From NCBI GenBank assembly GCA_016630955.3, contig CM049999.1:310001-374000 (forward strand): 64,000 nt of DNA, written 5' to 3'. Below, piece after piece: positions 20,387 through 30,897 of the stretch. How positions within the stretch are numbered: position 1 is the stretch's first letter; each line of letters begins with the position of its first letter. This DNA is from Didymella arachidicola. Lineage: Eukaryota; Ascomycota; Dothideomycetes; Pleosporales; Didymellaceae. Made by a program: the position numbers and the translations under genes. The notes under the pieces are model-generated. The model made no database searches, was not told the origin of the DNA, and saw nothing but the letters and a program-made list of their open reading frames with translations.

Positions 20387-23229
20387 TGCGAGATTTGTAG
20401 GCGGCCAAGTTCTAATTGGGTGCTGGGTGGCAGCTTTTGAAGGGCTGCGGATGTCCAAAACTCGCGATCAGGCTCAAGAGGCAAGTTTGCGGACTTCTGA
20501 CGTTCTGCGGGTCACCGGGCACGGATGCGGACGTCCTGCCTGGCAGGCGGGTTGAGAGTAGTCAGGGTATAGAAACGGCCGGAAATGCAGTTTGCCGTCA
20601 CAGCGGAGGTCGCTCTGATCGTGATGATGTTGTAGTAGAGGTAAGAGGCATTTGCATGCTTTGGCTGGCGGTGAGGGAGAGGGCCTGAATGGCGAAAGCA
20701 GACTGAAGGTGAAGAAAGAAGACGCGTTTGACGCGTGTGTTGAATCGCAATGTTGATTGCGTACTCGAGCCCTGATCCAGCAGCGAAACGATATGCTCAG
20801 GCAGACTGCATTGCCCGACACGTGATATCGACAGCCCTGGTCCTGATCCTACGGGAATCTGCAGCAGACGAACCGTGGATGGGGAAGATGGTCTTATCAA
20901 TTTGAGAAACCTCCGGTCAAAATCTGCAAGCGGTGAAGACTTTGCTAGTACGGGGTCATTCGCAATGTATTGCAACATCCACGACGCTTAGCGACTCAGC
21001 GAATGTGATACCTTAGTCGTGTTCTGATGTGAGATGCAAGCAGCGTGTAGCACAAATCCGGGGTGGAGGCATATCGCAGGGTCTCCCGGAATTGTCGAGA
21101 TGCGGAGAGGGCGCGTGACAACTCACTTGTACTACTTCTGCCTCAGCGGTAGACCTGAACCGTAGATCTGGGGATGCAACTACCCTCTACCGGATACTGC
21201 GATCGAGACGACTACAGCACGGTGGTAGTACAAGCGTAGATGCGGTCAGTGAGCTGCTGCGGAGGGGTTGGGGAGGCCGCTTTGAGGTTCGCCAGGAAAG
21301 CTGCCATTACACTCTTTCCAAGCTTACGACATCTGTACGGTGAGCTCGAGAACGTTCAGGGTGCCTCTTACCAGCTCGCCAGTCTGATGGAATCCTCGCA
21401 AGGGCTCGGTAGAGTGTGGAGGCTGGCAGCCTTGCATTCGGAGCTTTGGTGCATGGTCCCGCTCCGCAGCTTCCCCGGCGCGCCATTGAAGTTGTGGGTA
21501 GCTCCTTCCACCATCGCACACTCCCTCCCACCATCAAAACCAGGCTTTTCTCCATGCAAGGCGACCGAAGAGGAAGCTGTAATGCTGAAGGTAGAGAAGC
21601 ACCTGCAGCCGGGCTGACCGCCTCTCTTCACGCATGCAATCCCAACCCTCTACCCTCGCTCACCACCTCACCCTGCTAACAACACGAGCGACTTGAAGCA
21701 CCCAATCGGCAAGAGCGCGAGATCGAACGATCCGTACATCTCACAGACCTCTTTGAACGCCGGGCACGGCGGTCTCATGTCGAATTTCCTCTGCGAAGCG
21801 CGTGTTGCGAGAGGAGAACATGCGGTTGCGTGGGATTCCGAATGTGTCAGCAAGATACTTGCGCTTTTCTTCGGCACACCGTTGGGACGGATCCTGAGCG
21901 GCACACGACGTTCAGCAGATACATATATGAGCTGTCTCGAGCTGCGAGGAGACCTTGTAGATTCCGGGAGGCCCATCGTTGAGTCGATCGAGTTGTGCGT
22001 CCGCGAAAGAGCATCACCCACGGCCTTCGAACCTCACCACCACGATACTGAATTCAAAGCGTCTCACGATGCTATAACGCTTTCGGGCTCATAAACAGAT
22101 CTTGTATTGAGCTGCGAAGCTGGGCGGACCTTTTTGGAGAGGGCCGCAAGAATTTGTCGAATCCTCGAGGGTAACAGTCATGGCTTGCTCATTCGCCGCA
22201 CACTGTGACATCAAGGAGCAGCTGGCTCAACCGGAACAGTACTTTCCAAGGTCCCTGTCTTGATGAGAAATGAACATTAACGGCGGCGGAGAGTGCCCTG
22301 CACCCGCCCATACGCGAAGAAAGAAGTAATAGAGTTGCAGGTGAAGCAAACATGGTCTTGCAAAGCCTAGAGGCGGAACACAGCTCGTCGTAGCATCCGA
22401 AAGCCTTATGCATGGATCCATGGGTCATGTAGCTTCCCAGCTGCTAGTGTCTCCGAACTTGGCCTGGGGACGGGGTTGCAGTCGTTGTACAACAGCCAAC
22501 GACACTTCTTGTGATATGTCCGAAGAAGACGTCGTCGTTTTCAATTGGACCAGCGCATTCTACCAGTGATTCTTGCAAGTTTCGGCCAATGGCAGGGGAT
22601 TGAACAGGATATCTGACGCGTTCTGATGGCTTCAAGATTCATCTGAGGTCGTATCGTACGTCCATACAGCCCTATGATGCCCTCATATCCATTTTAGGGC
22701 CATTCTATTGCAAGAGATGGATGTTCGCCGGAAGCCGCCTGACGATAGCTCGAGAGGGCTAGGCTCGGTCTCGAAACGCCGGTATCATGTCCGAAGGTGA
22801 CGAGAAGAGGGGGGGGGGGGGGGGGGTTCTCCACGAAGGGTGCTTGTCGACAGCATAGGTCCAGCGCTGGTGTCGCTCGTATCGTTCTCTCGCTCTCGTT
22901 CTCTTCGTTATCTTGATCCCTGGATGCCGTCAGCGAGTCCTATCTCGATCAATCACAAGGAGCGGCATGATCCTGCGGCATCTCAAGCTCCTATCGAGGC
23001 GACAAGGCTGGCACCTGACCCGACCCAGAGGATCTCATCAGCATACGAACTCGTAAGCAGTCTATCGCGGATGTCTCTGATGCCAGCAAGAGCAGGGCTG
23101 CAGATCGCATGATCGTTGCGGTCGAGTGCGGGGGTCTCCGTAGGTGTCTCCGCAAGCCAAACAATCAGGCAAACAACACTCTAGGGGCCACATACCATTG
23201 AGCGCTCACTGTCAGTCGCAAACTTCTTC
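20387..23229. other. Long intergenic stretch without supported genes
   Basis: In 2.8 kb I find only overlapping short frames on both strands. The more protein-like ones are an ATG frame at 20598-20978 (minus, 126 codons) and one at 21693-22094 (plus, 133 codons), but neither shows a motif, a splice partner or a clear bias. A G18 homopolymer lies inside. Confidence 0.45.
22809..22826. repeat. Homopolymer run of 18 G
   Basis: Eighteen consecutive G follow GAGAAGA. It is the longest homopolymer I notice in the window and prone to sequencing and replication length errors. Confidence 0.9.
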
Positions 23230-24083
23230 TTACTGGCTGCCTTCTTCTGCCATCATTGACATGACGTCGAGGTAGGTCACCGCCCAGGTGTAGAAGAACC
23301 TGCAGACAATTTCCTCGGCCACGTGCTCGACGAGAAGGCACCTCAGCCCGATATAGATTGCCCAATACTCTTGCTGAGTGTCAATGCTCCTGTCGACGGG
23401 CTCGAGCACGTACAGTTCGCCAATCCTCTGGAGGCAGTCGCGGATTTGGTCTCGAAGAGTCCGGCAGCGGGCGAGCGCGTACTCTCCAGTCAACACAGCG
23501 AAAGCCATCATGTTGAGAACGTCGTCGTCCAGCATGTTGATACGGAGTATTCGGCTGAGAAGATTGTATGCTTCAAGAGTTGTTTGAGAAGAGTGCTTGG
23601 TGTGGTGTTGTTGTTGTTGTGAGAAGCTGGTCAGAGGCACGCTGCGGGCTACTCCACCACCATACACACGGCGAGCTTCATGTCCGTGCGCTCACCACCG
23701 CTGCTGCGTTGTAGCTCCCAGAGCACTGTATGCGGCGGGGCGAAAGGCAGATGAGCTGAGCCTGGGGAGCTCCATCTGCACGAGCAGTTGTCTACACAGG
23801 CTCAGAACTGCCCTTGCGAGCTTCAGCATCACCAAGAGGCGCTTGTACCTCAAGAGCCGCTCGCAAGGTGGTTCCAATTATGTGCGGAGCTGCGAATGGC
23901 GCTCTATCACGCCTTGCGAAGGTCTTGCAGCCACGCGGAAAGGCCAATATCATCAAGGCGTTCATCTGATGAGCATCTAAAAATGCTGCTTAGGGTGCTC
24001 TCTGAGCACTTCGTCATGATGTGGCACGCCGTCATCCACCAAGGTGATGCAGATGGCGTACGGCTCCGCTGCAAGTACTTCAT
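23230..24083 (-). CDS. Hypothetical protein, three exons
   Basis: Function unknown; a gene model I assembled from three fragments, two of them very short. Exon 1 (24083-23911) starts MKYLQRSRTP and includes ERLDDIGLSAWLQDLRKA. Intron 1 is 23849-23910 (GTGATA...TTGAG, a weak acceptor). Exon 2 (23848-23696) reads YKRLLVMLKLARAVLSL. Intron 2 is 23627-23695 (GTGAGC, CTCTGACC, AG). Exon 3 (23626-23230) is the best stretch: TTLEAYNLLSRILRI, then RTLRDQIRDCLQRIGEL and VEHVAEEIVCRFFYTW. Phases agree and the sum is exactly 241 codons (240 residues plus stop). The product is mostly helical, Leu-rich and Cys-containing, without signal peptide. Exon 3 is the strongest part; the exon 1-2 junction is the weakest. 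Confidence 0.5.
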
Positions 24084-24598
24084 TATCCTTTCCTATAGCT
24101 ACACAGCTATGGTGATGAGCTTGTATACCAGTCGAGCTGTGTAGCTTTAATCATGATAGGGGACGTAGTATCATAATCATGGAGTGTTTGCTCCATTGCC
24201 TGCGCAATCTTGCTTGAGCAACTCTTCAATCACCAAACCTGCAGGTCGACTTGCTTGCCAGTCATTGGATCACCGACTTCATCATTGAGGCAAAATCAAG
24301 TCACAACGAACAGAAGAACACACAATGAAGTTAAGCAAAGCTTTTGTTTCTATGGAGACGACGTCTAAACTACATGATCTGGCACAGAGATTGTATCCAT
24401 ACCCACCATCATACCGAGATCCAGGTCGGATTGAAGTTCATCAAGAAGCCACCAACGCCGAATTTGTATCATGTTGGAACTGTTAAACCATGGTCATACT
24501 TGAAGAAGTCCTAGCGGAACGTTCTGATCTGACAGTGAGGTGGTAACAAATCGAAACAATGAAGGAGACAGTGGAGGCCTGCTGCAATCTGCAAACTT
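24084..24598. other. Intergenic spacer
   Basis: I see no gene between the hypothetical gene and the 3' end of the Mei2-like gene. The stretch should contain the promoter of the former and the 3' UTR of the latter. Confidence 0.5.
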
Positions 24599-26820
24599 CT
24601 AGGCAAAGTTGCCGTTGGCCGATCCACGGCGGCTGGAGCGACCGTACGAAGGGCTGCCGTTGACGCGAGAGCGGCGAGTGGGAGTGGTAGTAGTGGTGCC
24701 AATGTGCTCGCGCTTGTAAGGAGTGTTGACGACAGGAGCGCCGATGACACCGGGGTGGTTGACGGCGACGGAGTTGGGAGAAGCCTGCTGTTCAGCGAAG
24801 TACTGAGCGACATGGGTCATGGGGATGTAGTTGAAGGGGATGTATCCAACTTGACCCTGACCGTAGTTGTATGAGTACCAGACCTCAACGTCGTGCTTCT
24901 GCAAGTCGCTGAGGCCTTGAAGGGGAACGGGAGCAGCACGCTGACGAGCGAAGTTCACGGCAGCCTGGAGCATGTCACGAGGAGTGCCGCGATCGTATGC
25001 GCTGGCACGGTTGCGGTGCTCAGATACAGCGGAGAATCCATGAGGAGGATAGAGGCCAATGCTGCGTGCGCTGTCCATGGAACGCTGAAGCTTAGACAGG
25101 TTGTCAGGACGAGGAAAAGGCTGCTCGGTGCCGGTGGCGCGAAGCTTGTCAGACATGTCGGCGTCGAGGTAGGTGAGGAAGAGGCGAGGGCGACAGAAAG
25201 GAGTCTCCTGCATGACGGAAGAGTTGCGGAACTTCTGCACCAGAGCCTCGCGGCCTTGGATGGTGGCGTAAGAGATCTCGGCAGCCTTGGAAGAGCGGTA
25301 AGCCGTCCAGTTGCGACGCTCGAGGCGGTCGATGAGGGCGGTCATACCGCTGACGTCAGCGAAGTTGATGAAGGCATAGCCTGCGAGAGGGTTAGCACAT
25401 GATTGACGAAGAAGGTAGAGGCAGATAGGCAAGTGTGGAGACACTCAGATGATGTGGAATTTACAGAGGATGCAGTGCAGTGAGGGCTTACCGACGTTGC
25501 AGCCAGACTTGAAGTCGATGCGCAGATAGAGGAAGTCGTAAGTGCCGAAGCAGATCTCATCGAGGAGGGTCTTGAGTGACATCTGAGACATGGTCAGCGG
25601 ATCCCGGAGGTATGAACCAAGAGAGGAGAGTCAACTTACCCAGTCCATCTTGTTGGGAATGTTGCGCAACATGATAGTGGTGCGGACATCACTGCCATCG
25701 AGGATCCGCTCACGTCGGACGCGGTTGTGCTGGTCGGCTGGGTGACGCTGGTAAGGGCCATTGAAGTTCGCTAAGGCAGGACGGTAACCGACGAATCGGC
25801 CTTGATCATCGATGCGGGGCTTGGTGCGATGAGGTGAGTTGATGGCACGCTCGCCTGACCAGGGGACAGGCTCGGCAAGAGACCAACGGAAGGTCTTCTG
25901 GAAAGGTATCAGTACTTGCACGGGATCTGTCAAGGGAAGGACTACTTACCGAGTTATTGACGCCCCAAACAGAGTCAGCGATCAAGCTCTGAACAGCTCG
26001 AGTGGCAGCGTCGACCGAATGGAACTCGACGCGGAAGACGAGAGTCATCTCGGTGTCATGAGTCTCCACGTGAACGCAGTTGCGAACGGTACCGAAGATG
26101 CCAGCTGTGATCTCGATGGCCTGGACGACTTCAACAAGGTCGGCGTCGGTGAACTCGAAGGCGGCATGGTAAGGTTGAATGGTGACAGGGACTTTGATCT
26201 GACCTTCGAACTCGTTGAGCTGAGCTGTGTCCTGTGACTTGGCCAGCGCGAACTCGTAGCCGGAGATCCAGTCAACGACGAACCCGTGCTGGGAGAGGAC
26301 GTCCTTGGCTTCAGCGGCCTCGCGAAGATCATCGTAGCGGAGGTGAACGCCACGAGTGTAGACCGGTACGCAGCTTGAGAAGCACTGGTACTGGAAGAAG
26401 GTCAGTATGTCTGAGGTGAGTTGTGAGAGAGATACCTACCAGCTTCATCTGATGCTGGACGCTGAAGAGCTCATGCTCAGAGTCGACGCCGGCATTGGTA
26501 CCATCAGGGAGCTGAGCGACGAACTGGAAGCGAGAGATGAATGACTTGTCATCCTCAGAGACCTCGTTGGCAAAGAGACCTTGGTAGTAAGGAGCAGGGG
26601 ATGGGAGGACGCCCTTGTACTTGGGAGAGGCAGCACCTGTGTTGTGAAGCAAGCCCTTGCCGTTGTCGGTGACAGTGATCTGGCTAGGGGCGTTGCGACG
26701 GTTGGAGATAGTCGAGCGCGTGTAGCGTGCGAGATCAGGTGAGTACAAGGTAGGGTCAGTGCCAGCATAGGGGCTGGAAGCTGAGCCAACGCCAGTAGAG
26801 GACTGGGGTGAGTGAGACAT
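24599..26820 (-). CDS. Mei2-like RNA-binding protein with C-terminal RRM
   Basis: An RNA-binding regulator of the Mei2 family, known from fission yeast as a switch into meiosis. Five exons are separated by introns at 26391-26439, 25898-25949, 25583-25639 and 25381-25491, all GT-AG. The joined CDS is 1953 nt (650 residues). The C-terminal Mei2-type RRM (RRM_2) is rebuilt only after splicing: TTIMLRNIPNKMDW, then LLDEICFGTYDFLYLRIDF, CNVGYAFINFAD and YATIQGREALVQKFRNSS, the family's hallmarks. An upstream segment (YTRGVHLRYDDLREAAEA...HGF) looks like an additional RRM-like domain. The N-terminal 130 and the C-terminal 150 residues are Ser/Pro/Arg-rich. The ATG at 26820 (MSHSPQSS) is preferred; upstream extension has no support. 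Its role in this species is inferred only. Confidence 0.9.
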
Positions 26821-28432
26821 GGCAAACGAATGCTGAACAAGTGTAGTACCGATGTACAGAAACGATGGATACGATGAATGGGTAGTGACCAAAGAGGTAT
26901 GGTCAAGGACAAGGTGTCAGAAAGAGAAGATCGAATGACCAAAGTGTCGTGTGGGCAATGGAAGAGAAGGAAGCTGCGGTGGAGGAGAGGTTTATGAACC
27001 ACCTCGTCTTGGCGCCCACGAGGCGCTATACCTCGCCAGAGCACGCAGAATGCGATTCTGCCGATTGTCTGTGCATTCATCAATCAGAGATGGGGGAAGG
27101 AAGTCATCATGAAAGCCCTCGCCGACTGGATCGAATGCCTTCATGGAACGAGGCCTCACCCACGGGCATCAAGATCTCGACCACGGCAAGCGTGACACTG
27201 CTGAGAGGGATACCAAACGAAAGCCCCTACCCAGCTCTACAACCTCCAAACTTCACGAACGTGAGTCGATTAAGTGGCGGAGCGTGCACTCAAGTTGCAA
27301 GGCTGCCTCAGAGCTTGGTGTTCCTCAACACCACGACCGTTGGACCGGTGGGGCCAGGATAGTTCGCAGCTCGGCCCTGGTCACCGCCCGCTCAAGCAGG
27401 AAAGAGCAGCTCCGAGGCTAGCCAAGCCAAGGCTCAGCAAAGGGAAGCTTCGCCTCATGGTGAGCGTCCACGAGTTGAGAGGATCAAGGGGCTGGGCCAA
27501 TGAGGTTGTAGGCGATTCGAAGCCGTGTATGTGCACACAGGGCGTGCAAGGGGACGGTGGTGGATGTGAGACCGCATGCTGAATTCAAGGGGCCAATATG
27601 TCAATGCCATGCTGCTTGATGAACACAGGAGCATACTCAACACTCATTTCTACGAGCTCAGGGGTGTCTATCGTTAAATCTGTAGTATGAGTGAGCCACT
27701 GAGCTGGCAGGAGCTCCCGTTGCAATCACCAAAGGCTGTTCAACATCTTCCGAACGAGGCTCGAAAGAGTAGTTCGTACGGTATGCCCGGCTTGCACAAG
27801 GCTCTATGTCGACGTTACATCGAATGAGATAGCAAGCAGCCCCCTCGCTCGATATTAAGGCTGTCGAACGCGAGGTACGGCAGCGGTCAAAACGCTTCCT
27901 CATGGGCTACAAAACTACGACACTCCTGTTCCAATTTTCCCCGCACGAGTGGACAAGCTGTACGTAATTTGGTGATTTGGACAAGCTGAACGCACCTTGG
28001 TGATTTGGACAAGCTGTATGCTTTGAGAGCTGGCTGCGCGCCTGCGGGCAACGTGCTACACGCTAACAGCTCAACCACGAGAGACTCATGCTCGCTGTGG
28101 GTGCTTGACGAACAGCACACGAAGTCAGATAAGCGGTCAAGCCAGTTCGTCACTACCGACGTAGCTAAGGCTTCCAGTGCATCGGCATAACTCGTTGAGC
28201 GAACACCTATTCGCAACCCGCAGGCTGGTGCTGCCAGCGACGCTACCGAGTTGCTGCAACGGCCGACAAAGCAGACGACAACCTTGGGATCAGCCTGACG
28301 ACATGAAGCTAATCAAATCTCCATCTGGTGCTGTCCAGAGCTCACAAAGAGAAACATCTATGCTAGGCTATATATGCTGCAGTGGTATCATGAAACCAAG
28401 GCGCCAGCGTATCCTCGCAATCCTCACATCTA
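26821..28432. other. Intergenic, no supported gene
   Basis: 1.6 kb upstream of the Mei2-like gene. Short frames on both strands have no motif. A 28-bp direct repeat lies at 27951-28020. A long leader for the Mei2-like gene would fit the regulation known for such genes, but is not visible as such. Confidence 0.45.
27951..28020. repeat. 28-bp direct repeat, two and a half copies
   Basis: Two 28-bp units both start GGACAAGCTG and end TTGGTGATTT, differing at a few middle positions. A third, partial GGACAAGCTGTATGCTTTG follows. It is noncoding. Confidence 0.85.
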
Positions 28433-28911
28433 TCACGTCTTCCCCATTGCATCCGCGTCACCCACGAACATCCACTTATCATCCTCTATGCTCGCGACCT
28501 TCTTCGCCAAGCTCGACTTCAGCGCAGCCCTGACCTCCGCCTCAACAGCCTCCTTGTCCCAATGTGCATTCTTCTGCCCGTACAACTCAATGACTTGATT
28601 CTCCTGCTCTACAAATGTTCAGCGCTCGTATTGTTCGTATATATCGAAGTTCAGATCGGACACAACGCACCGGTCTCCTCGTCACTGTCCCTCCCATTCC
28701 CCAAGCCCAGCGCCATGTGCTTGAAGGCTGTTTGTGGCGCAAACATTGCGTATTCGCCGTCTGGCTTCCGCTCGACCATCTCGTCTTCGATGGGTTGCTG
28801 GAAGCTTGTTGCTGTATCTGGACGGACTGCGGTGGGATTTTGTCGACGCGCGCCCTGGAATAGGTTACGACGGGCACCAGGGGGTGGTCGAACGGCGCGT
28901 GTGTGGTCCAT
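28433..28911 (-). CDS. Small uncharacterised protein, two exons
   Basis: Function unknown. Exon 1 (28911-28671) begins MDHTRAVRPPPGARRNLFQG and exon 2 (28608-28433) continues ENQVIELYGQKNAHWDKEAV and ends SIEDDKWMFVGDADAMGKT. The intron 28609-28670 (GTGCGT...TTGTAG) joins them in phase. The product is about 138 residues: a basic, Pro/Arg-rich N-terminus, then a charged helical C-terminal half with Trp in KNAHWDKE and DDKWMF. Nothing indicates membrane segments. The gene is divergent from RAI1 with about 410 bases between the start codons. The open frame extends upstream of the chosen ATG but without another ATG. The conserved-looking composition of both exons is the main evidence. Confidence 0.6.
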
Positions 28912-29321
28912 GGCTGGAATTTGGCAGAATCCTGGGCGTTTCGAGTGGAATTGGAGTAGGATGATCCACAAGAAGAACTTTCGTCGAACGAGCGCGTCTG
29001 AAAAGTGTCCTGAGTTCTGAATTCCTTTGGTCGACTGCTCGTCGAGATGATGTTTGACGTGAGCCGTCGGGGGTTTTGCGGGGAAGCGGAGCTCGTCGAG
29101 CTTCAACTTTCGTGACGATATGCGCAACAGCACTCCAGCGACAATTCCAATCTGGATCTACGCGTCAGAATACGCGCTGGAACTACATCACAATCTCTAA
29201 ATGCCCCCAGCAAGATTCCCCTCAACCCTTGGACCGCGTCATCGATCAAAGTCGCCTTAAAACGCAGCTGCATTTGCTCCAGCAAGCCATTCCACAGCAT
29301 TCCTGCACGAATACCTCTAGC
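28912..29321. promoter_or_regulatory. Divergent promoter region, small protein / RAI1
   Basis: A 410-bp interval between two divergently placed start codons, presumably carrying both promoters. I do not see a specific element I would name. Confidence 0.4.
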
Positions 29322-30860
29322 ATGGCGGACCATGCACCACAATCGTCCTCTATTGAACCGAATCAGAATACTGCCAGACGATCGCCAGAGGATGAGCCAG
29401 ATCCACCACCTCGAAAGCGACCGAGAACCAAAGCTCCACCGCCGACAGCAGTCCCGAACCTAGCTATTGTAGACTTCGCGCCGCAACCTCACGCTCGAAC
29501 CGAAGCTCAGCCTGATCCTATGATTGCTACACAGCCAACATCGATGGAAACTTCGAAGACAGATCGCTTTTCCATACAGCCGCTCAATCGTTTTCAAGGC
29601 GCCTCAGCAAGTATTAAGCGTCCTCGCGAGGTTGCGCGTTTCTCCTACGACGACAACCACGAATACCGCGACGATGAGTCGAGTATCAATTACTATGTGC
29701 CTCCACCGATGGGTTCAGACCTGAAGGAAGGGTTCAGTACGTTCAAGCACTACGAGGACAAGGAGGATCCACACCTAGACAGCCTACTCAAGGCGTTGGT
29801 ACACAAGGAAGGCAAAGATGCAATGGCACCCAGGATCGAGGCAGACTTTGTGACCTGGAGAGGCATGATGACAAAAGTGAGTTGATTCCCTCAGAGGTTC
29901 AGGATGACAAGGTGAGCTCGTAGTCTTACCTTGAGCAAGCCTCGCATCTCTAACACCATCCAGATTATGACTGCGCCTTACGATAACTTCGCCGAGTTCA
30001 GCATGTTTGCAACATTGCATGACGGTACGATCTACATAGAGGAAGACTTTCCCTCCCGCGCTGCTTCACGAGCTGCCGAATCCTCACGCCCTCCCCCGCG
30101 CTATCAGCACCCCGACCAGCAATCGCAAGCCATGATGGCGTACTGGGGCTACAAATTTGAGACGCTATCACTCATCCCTACACCACCCTCCACGACACCC
30201 CCAGATCAGATCCGCAAGCATCAACAATCCGCAACCTCCAACCATGCACAACACTGCTCCATCGTGCATACGTGCTTCGGCCCGCACACGCTCCTTCTAG
30301 GCGGCGAAGTCGACGGTCTCCTTTCGCCCAAGCCGTCGAACCCCGATGACCCCATACCCTGGGTAGAGCTCAAGACCGCTGAAGAACTCCCACCTCGAGA
30401 GCGGCAGCAGCACCGCGACATCTTGAAGTTCGAGCGCAAGCTGCTCAAGTTCTGGGCGCAGAGCTTCTTGCTCGGCGTTCCGAAGATATGCGTTGGATTC
30501 CGCAGTAAGGCGGGCATATTGAGGGGCTTGCAGACGTTCAATACGCATGAGTTGCCGGGTATGGTCAGGAGGGGTACGGGGTGCTGGGATGGTAACGTGT
30601 GCATCAATTTTGCGGCAGAATTCTTGGGGTGGCTGAAGGAAACCATAAAGGGGGATGGCGTGTACAGTGTAGTCTTGAGGAAGAAGAGCGGGGTGGTTGA
30701 AGTGAGGAAAGTGAGCGATGGGACAGGCGGAATCGTGAGCGAAGAGTTTCTGGCATGGAGGAAGAATGCTGGGGCGCAAGCAGGACAAGGAGAAAAGACG
30801 CAAGCATCAACAGAAGCAGGGCTGGCAGATGAGAAGGACAAGTCCGAGGATACTGCTTGA
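29322..30860 (+). CDS. RAI1: RAI1/DXO decapping nuclease
   Basis: The nuclear partner of the 5'-3' exonuclease RAT1 in yeast, with pyrophosphohydrolase/decapping activity toward defective mRNA caps. Two exons flank intron 29877-29963 (GTGAGT...TCTAAC...CCAG), giving 483 residues. The first 100 residues are Pro/Ser-rich. The fold then shows RFSYDDNHEY (the usual start of the RAI1 domain), YYVPPPMGSDLKEGF, FVTWRGMMTK, GYKFETL, the metal-binding GEVDG and VELKT motifs, and KLLKFWAQSFLLGVPKICVGFR. All main family motifs are present. The C-terminal 40 residues are a charged tail. The ATG at 29322 (MADHAPQSSS) is preferred over upstream in-frame codons because the upstream part reads as leader. Its stop lies only 37 bases from the SEC15 stop on the other strand. 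Confidence 0.93.
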
Positions 30861-30897
30861 GAGAAAACAGACACAGCCATTCGATACCCACACCCAG

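Noticed and set aside
20598..20978. 126-codon ATG frame upstream of RMP1
   Set aside because: Composition is Ser/Leu/Gln-rich without pattern, no family resemblance, and no splice continuation found.
21240..22094. Several 110-130-codon frames on both strands
   Set aside because: They overlap on opposite strands, and none shows a domain, a codon bias or intron signals that fit.
24893..25402. 169-codon plus-strand frame inside the Mei2-like gene
   Set aside because: It is the antisense shadow of the RRM exon, whose homology is decisive.
28651..29133. Longer 160-codon reading of the small gene upstream of RAI1
   Set aside because: It starts at GTG, extends into the RAI1 leader and ends by reading through the intron; the spliced ATG model fits better.
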